From Deltaproteobacteria bacterium (GTDB lineage Bacteria; Desulfobacterota; GWC2-55-46): a DNA stretch of 50,091 nucleotides. Positions within the stretch are counted from its first letter, which is position 1, and each line of letters opens with the position of its first letter. Shown here in pieces: positions 10,114 through 18,860 of this stretch. The translations under genes and the position numbers were made by a program. The notes below the pieces were generated by a model. That model was given only the letters and a program-made list of their open reading frames with translations, made no database searches and was not told the DNA's origin. Location of the stretch: NCBI GenBank assembly GCA_016234855.1, contig JACRNO010000076.1, forward strand, positions 1-50,091, given 5' to 3'.

Positions 10114-10145
10114 GGATAACTAATAACCGATAACGGATAACCGAT
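10114..10145. repeat. Four 7-bp repeats (GATAAC-type) directly before nnr
   Basis: GGATAAC, TAATAAC, CGATAAC and GGATAAC follow in strict 7-nt phase, then CGAT and the TTG start of nnr. The same array type precedes atpA (24709-24736) and kdsA (45515-45542). No ribosome binding site is visible in any of the three cases. Confidence 0.8.
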
Positions 10146-11717
10146 TTGAAGCTCGCTATTGCCGATACCATTCGTGAGATAGACAGGGCGGCTGTCGAGG
10201 ATTACGGCATGACAGGCGCCCAACTCATGGAAAACGCGGGCCGCGGCGTGGCCTGCGCCGTGCTGGCCGAGCTTGCATCGACAGGCGCGAAAGGCCGCGT
10301 TGCCGTCATCGCGGGCAAGGGCAATAACGGCGGGGACGGCTACGTCGCGGCCAGACACCTTCGGAACGCCGGTCTTGACGTCATGGTATTTTCCCTTGCA
10401 AGGCCGTCCGAATTGAAGGGCGACGCCGCGCTTAACGCGAAGGTCTGGGCGCGGATGGGCGGGGCAACTGCAGGTATCATCACGAAGGCGGATATTCGCA
10501 GGCACGCCCCTGCCATCAGGCATGCCTGCATAATAGTGGACGCTATCTTCGGGGTCGGGCTCAAGACGCCTGTCAAGGGCGTCCATGCCGAGGCCATCGA
10601 ATTCATAAATTCCATCGGTAAAAAGATTGTTGCCGTTGACGTGCCGTCCGGCATAGACGCCGGGAGCGGCGCGGTCATGGGCGCGGCAATCAAGGCCTCG
10701 TTGACCGTCACCATGGCAATGCCGAAGCCAGGGCTTTACCTGTATCCCGGCAGAGAATATGCGGGCAGGGTCGAGGTCGTTGATATAGGTGTGCCTGTGG
10801 CGCTCCTTGCGGCAGCGGGCGATACGAGCGGTTATAGCCTGATTACGCCGGATGACGTGGCCGTTGTGCTGAGGCCGCGTAACGCTGATTCGCATAAGGG
10901 CAGCTACGGGCATTTATTTGTGCTTGCGGGTTCGCCGGGCAAGACCGGCGCAGCATACATGTGTGCAACAGGGGGGATGAGGGCAGGGGCCGGGCTTACG
11001 ACCATCGGCCTGCCGGAAAGCCTTGAGCCTGTCATGGAAGCGAAGACGACCGAGGTGATGACAACCGGGCTGCCGGAGACTGCCGGGCATCTCCTTGGCA
11101 GCGTGTCGTTTGAGGCGGTCTGTGCCGTGCTAAAGGGCAAGGCTGCCGTTGTAATAGGCCCTGGCATTGGCCTTGATGTTGATACGACCGGTTTTCTCAA
11201 ACGGCTGCTGAAGGTCTTAAAGTCGCCGGTTGTGATAGACGCGGACGGTCTTGGCGCATTTGTCGGGTGCGTTAAGACCTTGCGCGAGGTGAAAGCCCCG
11301 CTTGTCCTTACCCCGCACCCGGGCGAGATGGCGCGGCTGCTTGATATGAAGACAACTGAAGTGCAGGCCGACAGGCCGGGCGCCGCGCGAAGGCTCTGCG
11401 CGATGACCGGCGCGGTAGTAGTGCTCAAGGGCGCGGCCACAATCGTTGCCGCGCCGGATGGCGGGATATTCATAAACCCGACCGGCAATGCCGGGCTTGC
11501 CACCGCAGGCACCGGCGACGTGCTGGCCGGTATGATAGGCGGACTTCTGTCTCAGGGCTACGGCCCGGTCGAGGCGGCCTGCGCAGCGGTCTACATACAC
11601 GGCGCTGCGGCAGACGAGGTGAAGGCTGCAAGCGGCGAGACAGGCATGATGGCAACAGACCTTCTGCCCGTGATACCGGGGGTAATGCGCTCGCTATGCA
11701 GGACGCCGGGCGCATGA
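10146..11717 (+). CDS. nnr: Bifunctional NAD(P)H-hydrate repair enzyme Nnr
   Basis: Repairs hydrated NADH and NADPH. The N-terminal epimerase domain (about 1-215) has 'GKGNNGGDGYVAARHL' and 'VDVPSGIDAG'. The C-terminal ADP/ATP-dependent dehydratase domain (about 225-515) has 'GSPGKTGAAYM', 'LTPHPGEMARLL', 'VVLKGAATIVA' and 'GNAGLATAGTGDVLAGM'. At 523 aa both domains are complete. The start is a TTG that follows a 7-bp tandem array rather than a Shine-Dalgarno site. Its stop codon overlaps the tsaE start in ATGA, so the two are probably translationally coupled; the nnr-tsaE pair is common in bacteria. Confidence 0.95.
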   Translation: MKLAIADTIREIDRAAVEDYGMTGAQLMENAGRGVACAVLAELASTGAKGRVAVIAGKGNNGGDGYVAARHLRNAGLDVMVFSLARPSELKGDAALNAKVWARMGGATAGIITKADIRRHAPAIRHACIIVDAIFGVGLKTPVKGVHAEAIEFINSIGKKIVAVDVPSGIDAGSGAVMGAAIKASLTVTMAMPKPGLYLYPGREYAGRVEVVDIGVPVALLAAAGDTSGYSLITPDDVAVVLRPRNADSHKGSYGHLFVLAGSPGKTGAAYMCATGGMRAGAGLTTIGLPESLEPVMEAKTTEVMTTGLPETAGHLLGSVSFEAVCAVLKGKAAVVIGPGIGLDVDTTGFLKRLLKVLKSPVVIDADGLGAFVGCVKTLREVKAPLVLTPHPGEMARLLDMKTTEVQADRPGAARRLCAMTGAVVVLKGAATIVAAPDGGIFINPTGNAGLATAGTGDVLAGMIGGLLSQGYGPVEAACAAVYIHGAAADEVKAASGETGMMATDLLPVIPGVMRSLCRTPGA

Positions 11718-12148
11718 AGAGGGTTATACAAACAAACTCGCCTGAGGAAACCGAAGCGTTGGCACGGGGCATTGCAAGGTCACTCAAGCCGGGTGCGTGT
11801 ATAGGCCTTATCGGGGAGCTTGGGGCGGGCAAGACCTGCTTCGTGCACGGCATTGCCGCCGGGCTTGGGGTTAGCGGCTATATCAAGAGCCCGTCGTTCA
11901 CCATTATAAATATATATGAGGGCGGCCGTCTGCCCCTCTATCATATCGACCTCTACAGGCTCTCCGGCGTGCCGGAAGAGCTCAGGGACGCAGGGCTTGA
12001 GGATTATATTTACGGGGAAGGGATTTCCGTTATAGAATGGGTTGACAAGGCCCCGGAACTTGAGGCGGAGTGCGACCTGGTGGTAAGGCTGACTCACAGG
12101 TCGGAGACCGTCAGAGAACTGGAGATGGATGGAGACGCAGGACAATAA
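11714..12148 (+). CDS. tsaE: tRNA t6A37 biosynthesis ATPase TsaE
   Basis: ATPase of the complex that makes N6-threonylcarbamoyladenosine at tRNA position 37. It has Walker A GELGAGKT at 34-41, the family motif 'SPSFTIIN' at 59-66, 'LYHIDLYRL' and 'ISVIEWVDKA'. Length, 144 aa, is typical. The ATG at 11714 overlaps the nnr stop as ATGA, with AGGA ten bases upstream; the track's earlier ATG at 11696 lies in the nnr coding end and is less likely. The usual partner tsaB is not next to it; an unrelated unknown gene follows. Confidence 0.95.
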   Translation: MKRVIQTNSPEETEALARGIARSLKPGACIGLIGELGAGKTCFVHGIAAGLGVSGYIKSPSFTIINIYEGGRLPLYHIDLYRLSGVPEELRDAGLEDYIYGEGISVIEWVDKAPELEAECDLVVRLTHRSETVRELEMDGDAGQ

Positions 12149-12190
12149 AATACGGACGGGCCGATGCCCGTCACCAACGGAGGTTTTACA

Positions 12191-12724
12191 GTGACGAAAG
12201 ATAATTGCGGCGCGGGTTGCGCGCAGGATGAAGGTCATGAGGGGCATGATTTCAGCGCCGCTGACTTTGTCCGCTATGAGATAGACATGTTCAGGACCGC
12301 GTATACGGCGTGGGAGCAGTACAAAGACGACGGGTTTCTGAACAACGTCTTCCTTGAGGTGCTGCTCGTCCATTTCAGGGCGTTGCATAGCCTGTTGCAT
12401 AAGGACGGCGCAGTACCGAACGGCGCGGTCGGGCTGCGCGAGTTCTTCTCGTCCGACGTGTCCCTTGAGGACTTTATGCAATCGAGATGCGCGGGCGATA
12501 ACCTGGCCTATCTTAATGCGCAGGATGCTCGCGCAGCCGTAAAACTCGGGCCGCTCACGCGCGAGCGCATGGACGACATGGCTGAATGGGATATACATAA
12601 GATATATGAGTTGACTGACAAGTCCATCGAGGCGCTAATGATTTGCGCGCCGGAGACCTTTCCGGAGCCGGTGCATGACGAGTGCCACGACCCTGAATGC
12701 GAAGACCCGGGCTGCGCCGAGTGA
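12191..12724 (+). CDS. Conserved-looking hypothetical protein with cysteine-rich ends
   Basis: I do not recognise this 177-residue protein. The GTG at 12191, seven bases after GGAGG, is a better start than the track's ATG at 12164. Visible features are a short Cys pair at the N-terminus (CGAGC), a central mostly helical region with 'FLEVLLVHFRALHSLL', which looks like the H.RAL helix of several small alpha-helical hypothetical families, and a C-terminal tail 'CHDPECEDPGC'. The acidic Cys/His tail could bind metal, but that is inference. It follows tsaE by 42 bp on the same strand and may be cotranscribed. Confidence 0.7.
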   Translation: MTKDNCGAGCAQDEGHEGHDFSAADFVRYEIDMFRTAYTAWEQYKDDGFLNNVFLEVLLVHFRALHSLLHKDGAVPNGAVGLREFFSSDVSLEDFMQSRCAGDNLAYLNAQDARAAVKLGPLTRERMDDMAEWDIHKIYELTDKSIEALMICAPETFPEPVHDECHDPECEDPGCAE

Positions 12725-12730
12725 TGTAAT

Positions 12731-12893
12731 GTCATTCCCGATGTCTTAGTCGGGAATCTATTAGATCCGTCATTCCCTATGCCTTAGTCCGTACCCGAAA
12801 GTCTAAGTAGGGGATTAAAACATTCGGGAACGAATTCATACTGCTTATGACACAAAAAGACTGGATTCCCGCTAAGAGACATGCGGGAATGAC
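12731..12893. repeat. TCATTCCCG...CGGGAATGA inverted repeat element
   Basis: GTCATTCCCG (12731) and GCGGGAATGAC (ends 12893) close a 163-bp element with internal copies of the same motif (GTCGGGAATCT, TGGATTCCCGC). Related elements are at 21738-21817 and 30092-30180. Confidence 0.75.
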
Positions 12894-12914
12894 GTAGCTT
12901 TAGCCCTGATTAAA

Positions 12915-12938
12915 CGCAGGCCTGAAGGCCTGCGCTAC
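12915..12938. repeat. GCAGGCCTGAAGGCCTGC palindrome
   Basis: CGCAGGCCTGAAGGCCTGCG followed by CTAC. Members of this family (CAGACCTGAAGGTCTG, AGGGCTTCAGCCCT, AGGGCTAAAGCCCT, often with GCTAC or AGCTC) also lie at 18724-18811, 31460-31525, 35094-35122, 41209-41276 and 46373-46460. Confidence 0.8.
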
Positions 12939-13007
12939 GGGTGGCGCGGTTCGCGCGCCATGCGCCGCATTCAGCCATCAATACAATCCAGTAGAAAGGA
13001 CGGACAG

Positions 13008-14480
13008 ATGAGAGAGTTCGACATAGTCATTATCGGCGGCGGGCCGGGCGGGTACGTTGCCGCCATCAGAGGCGCGCAGCTTGGCGCGAAGGTCGCGCTC
13101 GTGGAGCGCGAGGCAGTGGGCGGCACGTGCCTCAACAGGGGGTGCATACCGACCAAGGCGCTCTATTATTCCGCAAAGACGCTGATAAGCGCAAGGCATG
13201 CCGCCGAGTTCGGCGTCAATATCAGCGGCCTTAGTTTCGACCTTGCAAAGGCCGTAACGCGCAAGGAAGGCGTGGTGCGCCAGCTCGTCGGCGGTGTGGA
13301 GCAGCTTTTAAAGGCAAACAAGGTCGAGGTCCTGCGCGGAGCCGGCTTTATCGAGTCAGCCGGGAAGGTGCGCGTCACAATGGCTGACGGTGGCGTCGAG
13401 ACGATTACCGCAAACAAGGCCATCATAATCGCCACCGGTTCAGAACCAGCCATGATACCGGCCTTCAATATCGATAAGAAATCGATACTGACTTCAACCG
13501 AGATACTTGAGCTTCGCGAGGTGCCCAGGAGCCTCCTGATAATCGGCGGCGGGGTCATGGGCTGCGAGTTCGCAACGCTCTTTTCCGCTTTCGGCTCGAG
13601 CGTGACCATAGTCGAGCTTCTGCCGTCGATACTCGCTCTCGAAGACAAGCTGGTCTCACGCGTGATACTCAAGAGGTTCAAGGAGACCGGCGTAAACGTC
13701 CTTACCGAGGTCTCGGTAGATTCGGTCGAGGCGACCGATGCGGGCGTGAAGACGCGGCTTAAGGACGGCAGGGAGTTTTTGACCGAGAAGGCCCTCGTAT
13801 CCATCGGCAGGAGTTTCAATTCCAAAGGCATCGGGCTTGAGGGGCTTGGGGTCGCGATGGAGCGCACGGCGATTTCAGTTAACGACAGGATGGAGACGAA
13901 CGTCAAGGGCGTATATGCCATAGGCGACGTTACGGGTAAGATGCTTTTAGCGCACGTTGCTTCTGCTCAGGGCATTGTTGCCGTTTCAAACGCGTTGGGT
14001 AAGGCCGTTACAATGGACTATTCGGCCATACCCGGCGGCATATTCACGGACCCGGAGATTGCAAGCGTTGGCTTGCGCGAAAAAGATGCGGCTACCCAGG
14101 GCATCCCGGTCGTTGTGGGAAGGTTCCCGTACGCCGCAAGCGGCAAGGCCATTGGCATGGGCGAGACCGACGGCTTCGTGCAGATGGTGGCCGACCCGGG
14201 TACGGATAAGGTATTGGGCTGTTCGATTGTCGGCGCGCACGCCACAGACCTTCTTGGCGAGGTTACGCTTGCCGTAAAGTCAGGGGTAAAGGTAAAGGAC
14301 ATCGCCGAGACGGTGCACGCCCATCCCACGCTGCCGGAAATCGTGATGGAGGCTAGCGAGGACGTGCACGGCACGGCCATACACAAGGTGAGCAGGTCGG
14401 CGTCTGTGACAAAAAAGATAGACAAGTTGTTGAGCAATTCGGACACCGTATTGAAAAAGATAAATAAGGCGTTGGAGTAG
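13008..14480 (+). CDS. lpd: Dihydrolipoyl dehydrogenase (E3)
   Basis: FAD- and NAD-dependent reoxidation of dihydrolipoyl groups in 2-oxoacid dehydrogenase or glycine cleavage complexes. It shows the FAD site 'VIIGGGPGGYVAAI', the redox disulphide 'GGTCLNRGCIPTK' (Cys41 and Cys46), the NAD site 'LLIIGGGVMGCEFA', 'YAIGDVTGKMLLAHVA' and the C-terminal active-site 'HAHPTLPE'. The 490 residues are slightly more than usual because of a basic C-terminal tail. The ATG at 13008 follows AAAGGA; the track start at 12960 is upstream. No E2 or H-protein gene is adjacent, but a TPP-dependent E1 pair lies at 35-37 kb. Confidence 0.95.
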   Translation: MREFDIVIIGGGPGGYVAAIRGAQLGAKVALVEREAVGGTCLNRGCIPTKALYYSAKTLISARHAAEFGVNISGLSFDLAKAVTRKEGVVRQLVGGVEQLLKANKVEVLRGAGFIESAGKVRVTMADGGVETITANKAIIIATGSEPAMIPAFNIDKKSILTSTEILELREVPRSLLIIGGGVMGCEFATLFSAFGSSVTIVELLPSILALEDKLVSRVILKRFKETGVNVLTEVSVDSVEATDAGVKTRLKDGREFLTEKALVSIGRSFNSKGIGLEGLGVAMERTAISVNDRMETNVKGVYAIGDVTGKMLLAHVASAQGIVAVSNALGKAVTMDYSAIPGGIFTDPEIASVGLREKDAATQGIPVVVGRFPYAASGKAIGMGETDGFVQMVADPGTDKVLGCSIVGAHATDLLGEVTLAVKSGVKVKDIAETVHAHPTLPEIVMEASEDVHGTAIHKVSRSASVTKKIDKLLSNSDTVLKKINKALE

Positions 14481-14482
14481 GT

Positions 14483-14520
14483 GTCATTCTGAGGGAGCGC
14501 AGCGACCGAAGAATCTCGCG
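14483..14520. repeat. TCATTCTGAGGGAGCGCAGCG...GAAGAATCT repeat, left of the GIY-YIG gene
   Basis: GTCATTCTGAGGGAGCGCAG then CGACCGAAGAATCTCGCG. The same motif in both orientations is repeated on the other side of the GIY-YIG gene (14827-15046) and at 31173-31375. Confidence 0.8.
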
Positions 14521-14535
14521 GGTGGGGGCACTCTC

Positions 14536-14826
14536 GTGTCTCAATATTTTGTCTACATCATGACGAATAGGTCAAAGACCCTCTATACCGGGGTCACTAA
14601 CAACCTGGAACGCCGGGTTTATGAACATAAACATTGCCTCGTTCCAGGATTTACTTCCAGATACAGGATTGATAGACTTGTCTACTATGAATCCACATCC
14701 GAGATTTATGAAGCCATAGCGATGGAAAAAAGAATCAAAGGATGGTTGCGGGTCAAGAAAATAAATTTGATTGAATCTCAGAATCCTGATTGGAAGGATC
14801 TCTCGGATGGGTGGTATGCGGAATAG
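14536..14826 (+). CDS. GIY-YIG nuclease superfamily protein (YhbQ/UPF0213-like)
   Basis: A 96-residue single-domain GIY-YIG protein. 'YFVYIMTNRSKTLYTGVTNNLERRVYEH' holds the GIY (YIM) and YIG (YTG) positions and the conserved Arg; Glu at 'AIAMEKRIKGW' fits the distal catalytic Glu position. The start is a GTG at 14536. This small subfamily is widespread and its natural substrates are mostly unknown. The gene is AT-richer than lpd and lysC on either side and is flanked by inverted copies of the TCATTCTGAG/GAAGAATCT repeat, which suggests that repeat and gene have moved or been kept together. It interrupts the stretch between lpd and lysC. Confidence 0.9.
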   Translation: MSQYFVYIMTNRSKTLYTGVTNNLERRVYEHKHCLVPGFTSRYRIDRLVYYESTSEIYEAIAMEKRIKGWLRVKKINLIESQNPDWKDLSDGWYAE

Positions 14827-15046
14827 ATTCTTCGCTTCCTACTCGCAGGGCAAGCTCTGAGCGAAGAACTGAGATTCTTCGCGGAGTTTATCCTGAGCGC
14901 AAAACCAAGATTCTTCGCTTCGCTCAGAATGACACAGCGAAGGGCTCAGAATGACATAGCAAAGGGCACAGAATGACAAAAAAAGAATAAATCAGAGCTT
15001 CCTTAGAGATTCTTCGTCGCAAAAGCGCTCCTCAGAATGACAGATA
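14827..15046. repeat. Composite GAAGAATCT/CAGAATGAC repeat block, right of the GIY-YIG gene
   Basis: At least five copies of AGATTCTTCG or CAGAATGAC(A) in both orientations. The part GAGATTCTTCGCGGAGTTTA through AATAAATCAGAGCTTCCT is shared with the element at 31173-31375, and the last piece (AGATTCTTCGTCGCAAAAGC...) is the reverse complement of that element's left half. Confidence 0.8.
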
Positions 15047-15095
15047 AAGGTTTTTTTCAAGGGTCTCAAATTAAGGAATGAAAGGAAAATTATAG

Positions 15096-16331
15096 ATGGC
15101 CCTCATCGTCCAAAAGTACGGCGGCACGTCCGTTGGAAATATCGAGCGCATAAAGAACGTCGCAAAGCGCGTCGCAAGGACGCGCAGTCAGGGCAACAGG
15201 GTAGTCGTCGTATTGTCGGCCATGTCCGGCGAGACGAACAGGCTCGTGGCCCTGACGAACGAGTGCGGCGAGTTCCCTGTAGGCCGCGAGTATGACGCCG
15301 TGGTATCGACCGGCGAGCAGGTGACAATCGGCCTCCTTGCGCTCATACTGGGCGAGATGGGTTGTCAGGCGCGCAGTTTCATGGGGCATCAGGTGCCGAT
15401 AATCACGGACTCGCGGTTCGGCTCCGCCCGTATAGAAGAGATAAAGCCTGACAATCTCATGAGGGAGCTTGATAAGGGCGTTGTCGCCGTTGTCGCGGGT
15501 TTTCAGGGCGTTGACACGGACGGCAATATCACCACACTCGGACGCGGCGGGTCGGACACAACGGCAGTGGCCCTTGCGGCCGCGCTCAAGGCCGACCTGT
15601 GCGAGATATACACGGACGTGGAGGGCGTCTACACCACCGACCCGAATATCTGCACTGACGCGAGGAAGCTCGAGAAGGTCTCGTACGACGAGATGCTTGA
15701 GATGGCCTCGCTTGGCGCAAAGGTCTTGCAGACACGTTCGGTTGAGTTCGCTAAAAAATATGACGTGCCGGTGATGGTCAGGAGCTCGTTCAACGACGCG
15801 CCGGGCACTCTCGTTTGCAAGGAGGATGAAGATATGGAAAAGGTCGTTGTATCGGGCGTGACCTATAACAAGGACGAGGCCAAGATTTCCGTCCTGCGCG
15901 TGCCGGACAGGCCCGGCATCGCGGCGCTGCTCTTCAAGCCGCTCACAGAAGCCGGTATAAACGTGGACATGATAGTCCAGAACATCAGCCACGACAGCCA
16001 CACGGACATGACCTTCACCGTCACCAAGACCGATTACAAGCGCGCCTTGAAGCTGGTAAAGGAGATCGGGGATAAGATTGAGGCAAAGGAGGTCGTCGGA
16101 GACCCGAACATCGCCAAGGTCTCGATAGTCGGCGCGGGCATGAGAAGCCACGCGGGCGTGGCCTCCAGGATGTTCGAGGTGCTTGCTCAGGAGGGGATAA
16201 ACATCATGATGATATCCACCTCTGAAATCAAGATCTCCTGCGTTGTCGATATCAAGTATACGGAGCTTGCGGTCAGGGTGCTCCATAAGGAGTTCGGCCT
16301 TGGTAAGGACGATATAGGCGAGGAGAAGTAG
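15096..16331 (+). CDS. lysC: Aspartate kinase
   Basis: Phosphorylates aspartate, the first step to lysine, threonine, methionine and diaminopimelate. The kinase domain starts with '[16 protein letters not shown]' and has '[20 protein letters not shown]' and '[17 protein letters not shown]'. Two C-terminal ACT domains follow from about residue 265, with '[19 protein letters not shown]' in the second, as in feedback-regulated enzymes. Length is normal (411 aa). The ATG follows AAAGGAAAA. In Geobacter-like genomes cimA tends to follow lysC; here a MNT/HEPN pair lies between them. Confidence 0.97.
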   Translation: MALIVQKYGGTSVGNIERIKNVAKRVARTRSQGNRVVVVLSAMSGETNRLVALTNECGEFPVGREYDAVVSTGEQVTIGLLALILGEMGCQARSFMGHQVPIITDSRFGSARIEEIKPDNLMRELDKGVVAVVAGFQGVDTDGNITTLGRGGSDTTAVALAAALKADLCEIYTDVEGVYTTDPNICTDARKLEKVSYDEMLEMASLGAKVLQTRSVEFAKKYDVPVMVRSSFNDAPGTLVCKEDEDMEKVVVSGVTYNKDEAKISVLRVPDRPGIAALLFKPLTEAGINVDMIVQNISHDSHTDMTFTVTKTDYKRALKLVKEIGDKIEAKEVVGDPNIAKVSIVGAGMRSHAGVASRMFEVLAQEGINIMMISTSEIKISCVVDIKYTELAVRVLHKEFGLGKDDIGEEK

Positions 16332-16396
16332 GATTTTTGTGATTTGGCCAGCCGTGTTGTCGCTGATGGAATTTGTAAGATAGGGGTGGTTTCAAT

Positions 16397-16738
16397 ATGC
16401 AGGTTACGGGGATTGGCCGTAAGGACATAGAAGACATACTGCATGAGCTGAAGGAAGGGCTTGAGGTTTTATACGGCGACAGGCTCGTCTCGGTGATACT
16501 CTACGGCTCATACGCAAGGGGTGAAGCAACGGCGGACTCGGATATAGACGTCGCGGTCGTGCTAAAGGGCGAAGTCGCGCCGGGAATGGAAATAGACAGG
16601 ATGCTTGACGTGACGACCGATCTCAGCCTCGAATATAATACGCTCGTGGGGGTTATCCCCGTATCCGTTGATGCGTTGGAAAAGCGCAATAGCCCCTTGC
16701 TTATGAATCTCCGCAGGGAGGGAATAGCCTGTGAGTGA
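16397..16738 (+). CDS. MNT-type nucleotidyltransferase, probable antitoxin
   Basis: A 113-residue minimal nucleotidyltransferase (Pol-beta fold). The catalytic signature GSX10DXD is present as 'YGSYARGEATADSDIDVAVV'. The next gene is a HEPN protein overlapping it by 8 bp, which is the classic MNT/HEPN type VII toxin-antitoxin arrangement. In characterised pairs the MNT protein AMPylates and neutralises the HEPN RNase. The ATG follows AGGGGTGG by about eight bases. That this pair acts as a toxin-antitoxin system is inference from family and order. Confidence 0.85.
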   Translation: MQVTGIGRKDIEDILHELKEGLEVLYGDRLVSVILYGSYARGEATADSDIDVAVVLKGEVAPGMEIDRMLDVTTDLSLEYNTLVGVIPVSVDALEKRNSPLLMNLRREGIACE

Positions 16739-17129
16739 GACAGATGGTTTTTTAGCCCGCTCGGCGAGATATATCAGGTCAGCGAAGCTGCTCATGGGGG
16801 ATAAGGATTATGAATCCGCTGTCTCGCGCGCATATTATGCCATGTTCTTCGCCGTTAGCGGGTTATTGTTGACAAAGGGTTTGTCAGCTTCCACGCATAA
16901 GGGCGTCTTTTCCGCATTCGGAGAGCATTTCGTGAAGCCCGGTCTTTTTAAAAAGGAGTTCAGCAAGGCGCTCATGCGCGCATTTGAGAAGAGACAGGTT
17001 GGCGATTATGAATATACTTATACTATAACGCACGACGAGGCGTCCGCCGTAATTGAAGACGCCGAAAGATTTTTGGACGCCATTGCGCAATATTTGAAGT
17101 GTCCGTCCGCTTCACCCGACAACCAATGA
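16731..17129 (+). CDS. HEPN domain protein (UPF0332-like), probable toxin of the MNT/HEPN pair
   Basis: A 132-residue helical HEPN protein of the UPF0332 kind, with '[20 protein letters not shown]' and '[18 protein letters not shown]'. The RX4-6H motif of the active RNase subfamilies is not obvious, so catalytic activity is open. The GTG start lies eight bases after AGGGAGGG and overlaps the MNT gene. Its own stop overlaps the cimA start as ATGA at 17126-17129, so the accessory pair is physically coupled to a biosynthetic gene. Confidence 0.85.
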   Translation: MSETDGFLARSARYIRSAKLLMGDKDYESAVSRAYYAMFFAVSGLLLTKGLSASTHKGVFSAFGEHFVKPGLFKKEFSKALMRAFEKRQVGDYEYTYTITHDEASAVIEDAERFLDAIAQYLKCPSASPDNQ

Positions 17130-18727
17130 TCAAACTCTACGACACAACCCTGCGCGACGGAACGCAGGCCGAGGATATCGCATTCTCGGTCGAGGACAAG
17201 GTGCGGATTGCCGAGAGGCTCGACGATATCGGCGTGCATTACATCGAGGGCGGCTGGCCGGGTTCAAATCCGCGCGACATCGAGTTTTTCAAGGCCATGA
17301 GGGGCGTAAAGCTCGCCAATGCGCGGCTTGCGAGTTTCGGCTCGACCCGGCGCGCCGGGGTAAGCGCTGCGGCTGACGCGAGCGTCAAGGCCCTTCTGGC
17401 CTCCAACACGCCGGTTGTCACGATATTCGGCAAGTGCTGGAAGCTGCACGTGGAGCGGGCGCTGCGCGTTACGCTCTCTGAAAACCTCGATATGATAAGC
17501 GAGACAGTGGCCTATCTGAAAAAGCGCGCTGACGAGGTCTTCTTCGACGCGGAGCACTTCTTCGACGGTTATAAGGACGACCCTGTATATGCGCTAAAGG
17601 CCATAGTGGCCGCGCTCGATGCAGGCGCCGATTATATCGTGCTTTGCGACACCAACGGCGGGGCCATGCCGTTCGAGGTCTCGGCCATAACAGGAGAAGT
17701 CGTAAGGCGTTTGGGCAAGGCCGCCAATATAGGCATCCATAGCCACAACGACTCCGAGTGCGCGGTGGCCAATACCCTGCTGGCGGTCGAGGCCGGCGCG
17801 ACCATGGCGCAGGGCACAATCAACGGTTTCGGCGAGAGGTGCGGCAACGCGAATCTGTGTTCGATAATCCCGGCGCTGCAATTGAAGATGCGAAGGCCGT
17901 GCATCAGCGCGGCCCGCTTGAAGAAGCTCCGCGCGCTTTCGCGCTTTGTCTACGAACTGGCGAACCTGCCGCACTTCAAGCACCAGCCATACGTGGGGGA
18001 GAGCGCGTTCGCGCACAAGGGCGGCATACACGTAAGCGCCGTCTTGCGCAGCCCCCAGACCTACGAGCATATCAAGCCTGAACTCGTGGGCAACCGCCAG
18101 CGCGTTCTGGTATCAGACCTTTCCGGCAGGTCGAACCTGATTTACAAGGCCGCGGAGTACGGGGTTGATATCGAGAGCAGGTCGGAGGCGGTGCAGGAGG
18201 TGCTCACCCGGCTTAAGGCCTTGGAGCATCAGGGGTTTCAGTACGAAGGCGCGGAGGCCTCTTTCGAGCTTCTCATGCACAGGGCCTTGCACGAGCGCGA
18301 GCGGTATTTCAAGCTCATCGGCTTCAGCGTCATAGACGAGAAGACGAGCGAGGACGAGCCGCCCCGGTCCGAGGCGACGATTAAAATCGAGGTTGACGGC
18401 GAGGTCGAGCACACGGCTGCCGAGGGCAACGGCCCTGTCAACGCCCTTGACGCGGCGCTCAGGAAGGCCATCTACAGGTTCTATCCCGCCATAAAGAGCG
18501 TCAAGCTCCTCGACTTCAAGGTGCGCGTGGTGGCGGGCGCGCAAGGCACCTCGGCCAAGGTCAGGGTGCTCGTGGAGTCAGGCGACGGCAAGGATAAATG
18601 GGGCACGGTCGGCGTCTCTGATAACGTCATAGAGGCCTCGTGGCAGGCCCTTGTGGACAGCCTCGAGTACAAGCTCTTCAAGGACAGGAAGAAGGCAACG
18701 AAGGCAAGGATGAGGAAAGATTTGTAG
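17126..18727 (+). CDS. cimA: Citramalate synthase
   Basis: Condenses pyruvate and acetyl-CoA to (R)-citramalate, the threonine-independent entry to isoleucine. The start '[20 protein letters not shown]' is the hallmark of this subgroup, followed by '[14 protein letters not shown]', the metal site '[16 protein letters not shown]', and '[20 protein letters not shown]'. A LeuA-type regulatory domain (about residues 390-520) follows. Length is normal at 533 aa. The track start at 17099 is upstream; the ATG at 17126 overlaps the HEPN stop and has no Shine-Dalgarno site, so translation may depend on coupling. Together with lysC it suggests isoleucine is made from pyruvate. Confidence 0.96.
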   Translation: MIKLYDTTLRDGTQAEDIAFSVEDKVRIAERLDDIGVHYIEGGWPGSNPRDIEFFKAMRGVKLANARLASFGSTRRAGVSAAADASVKALLASNTPVVTIFGKCWKLHVERALRVTLSENLDMISETVAYLKKRADEVFFDAEHFFDGYKDDPVYALKAIVAALDAGADYIVLCDTNGGAMPFEVSAITGEVVRRLGKAANIGIHSHNDSECAVANTLLAVEAGATMAQGTINGFGERCGNANLCSIIPALQLKMRRPCISAARLKKLRALSRFVYELANLPHFKHQPYVGESAFAHKGGIHVSAVLRSPQTYEHIKPELVGNRQRVLVSDLSGRSNLIYKAAEYGVDIESRSEAVQEVLTRLKALEHQGFQYEGAEASFELLMHRALHERERYFKLIGFSVIDEKTSEDEPPRSEATIKIEVDGEVEHTAAEGNGPVNALDAALRKAIYRFYPAIKSVKLLDFKVRVVAGAQGTSAKVRVLVESGDGKDKWGTVGVSDNVIEASWQALVDSLEYKLFKDRKKATKARMRKDL

Positions 18728-18811
18728 CTCAGACCTTCAGGTCTGACTCTCGTCCATTTATTCAGGGCTAATCCCCCCTTTACAAAGGGGGAAGTCCATG
18801 TCCTGAGCTAC
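18724..18811. repeat. GTAGCTCAG...CTGAGCTAC element with nested palindromes
   Basis: Outer arms GTAGCTCAG (18724-18732) and CTGAGCTAC (18803-18811) are perfect. Inside are CAGACCTTCAGGTCTG and an unrelated palindrome CCCCCCTTTACAAAGGGGG, which looks like an insertion into the first. Confidence 0.75.
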
Positions 18812-18860
18812 GCCTCAGCCCTGTCGCAATTACGCGGTAGATTACAGCCCGCAGGTGCCC

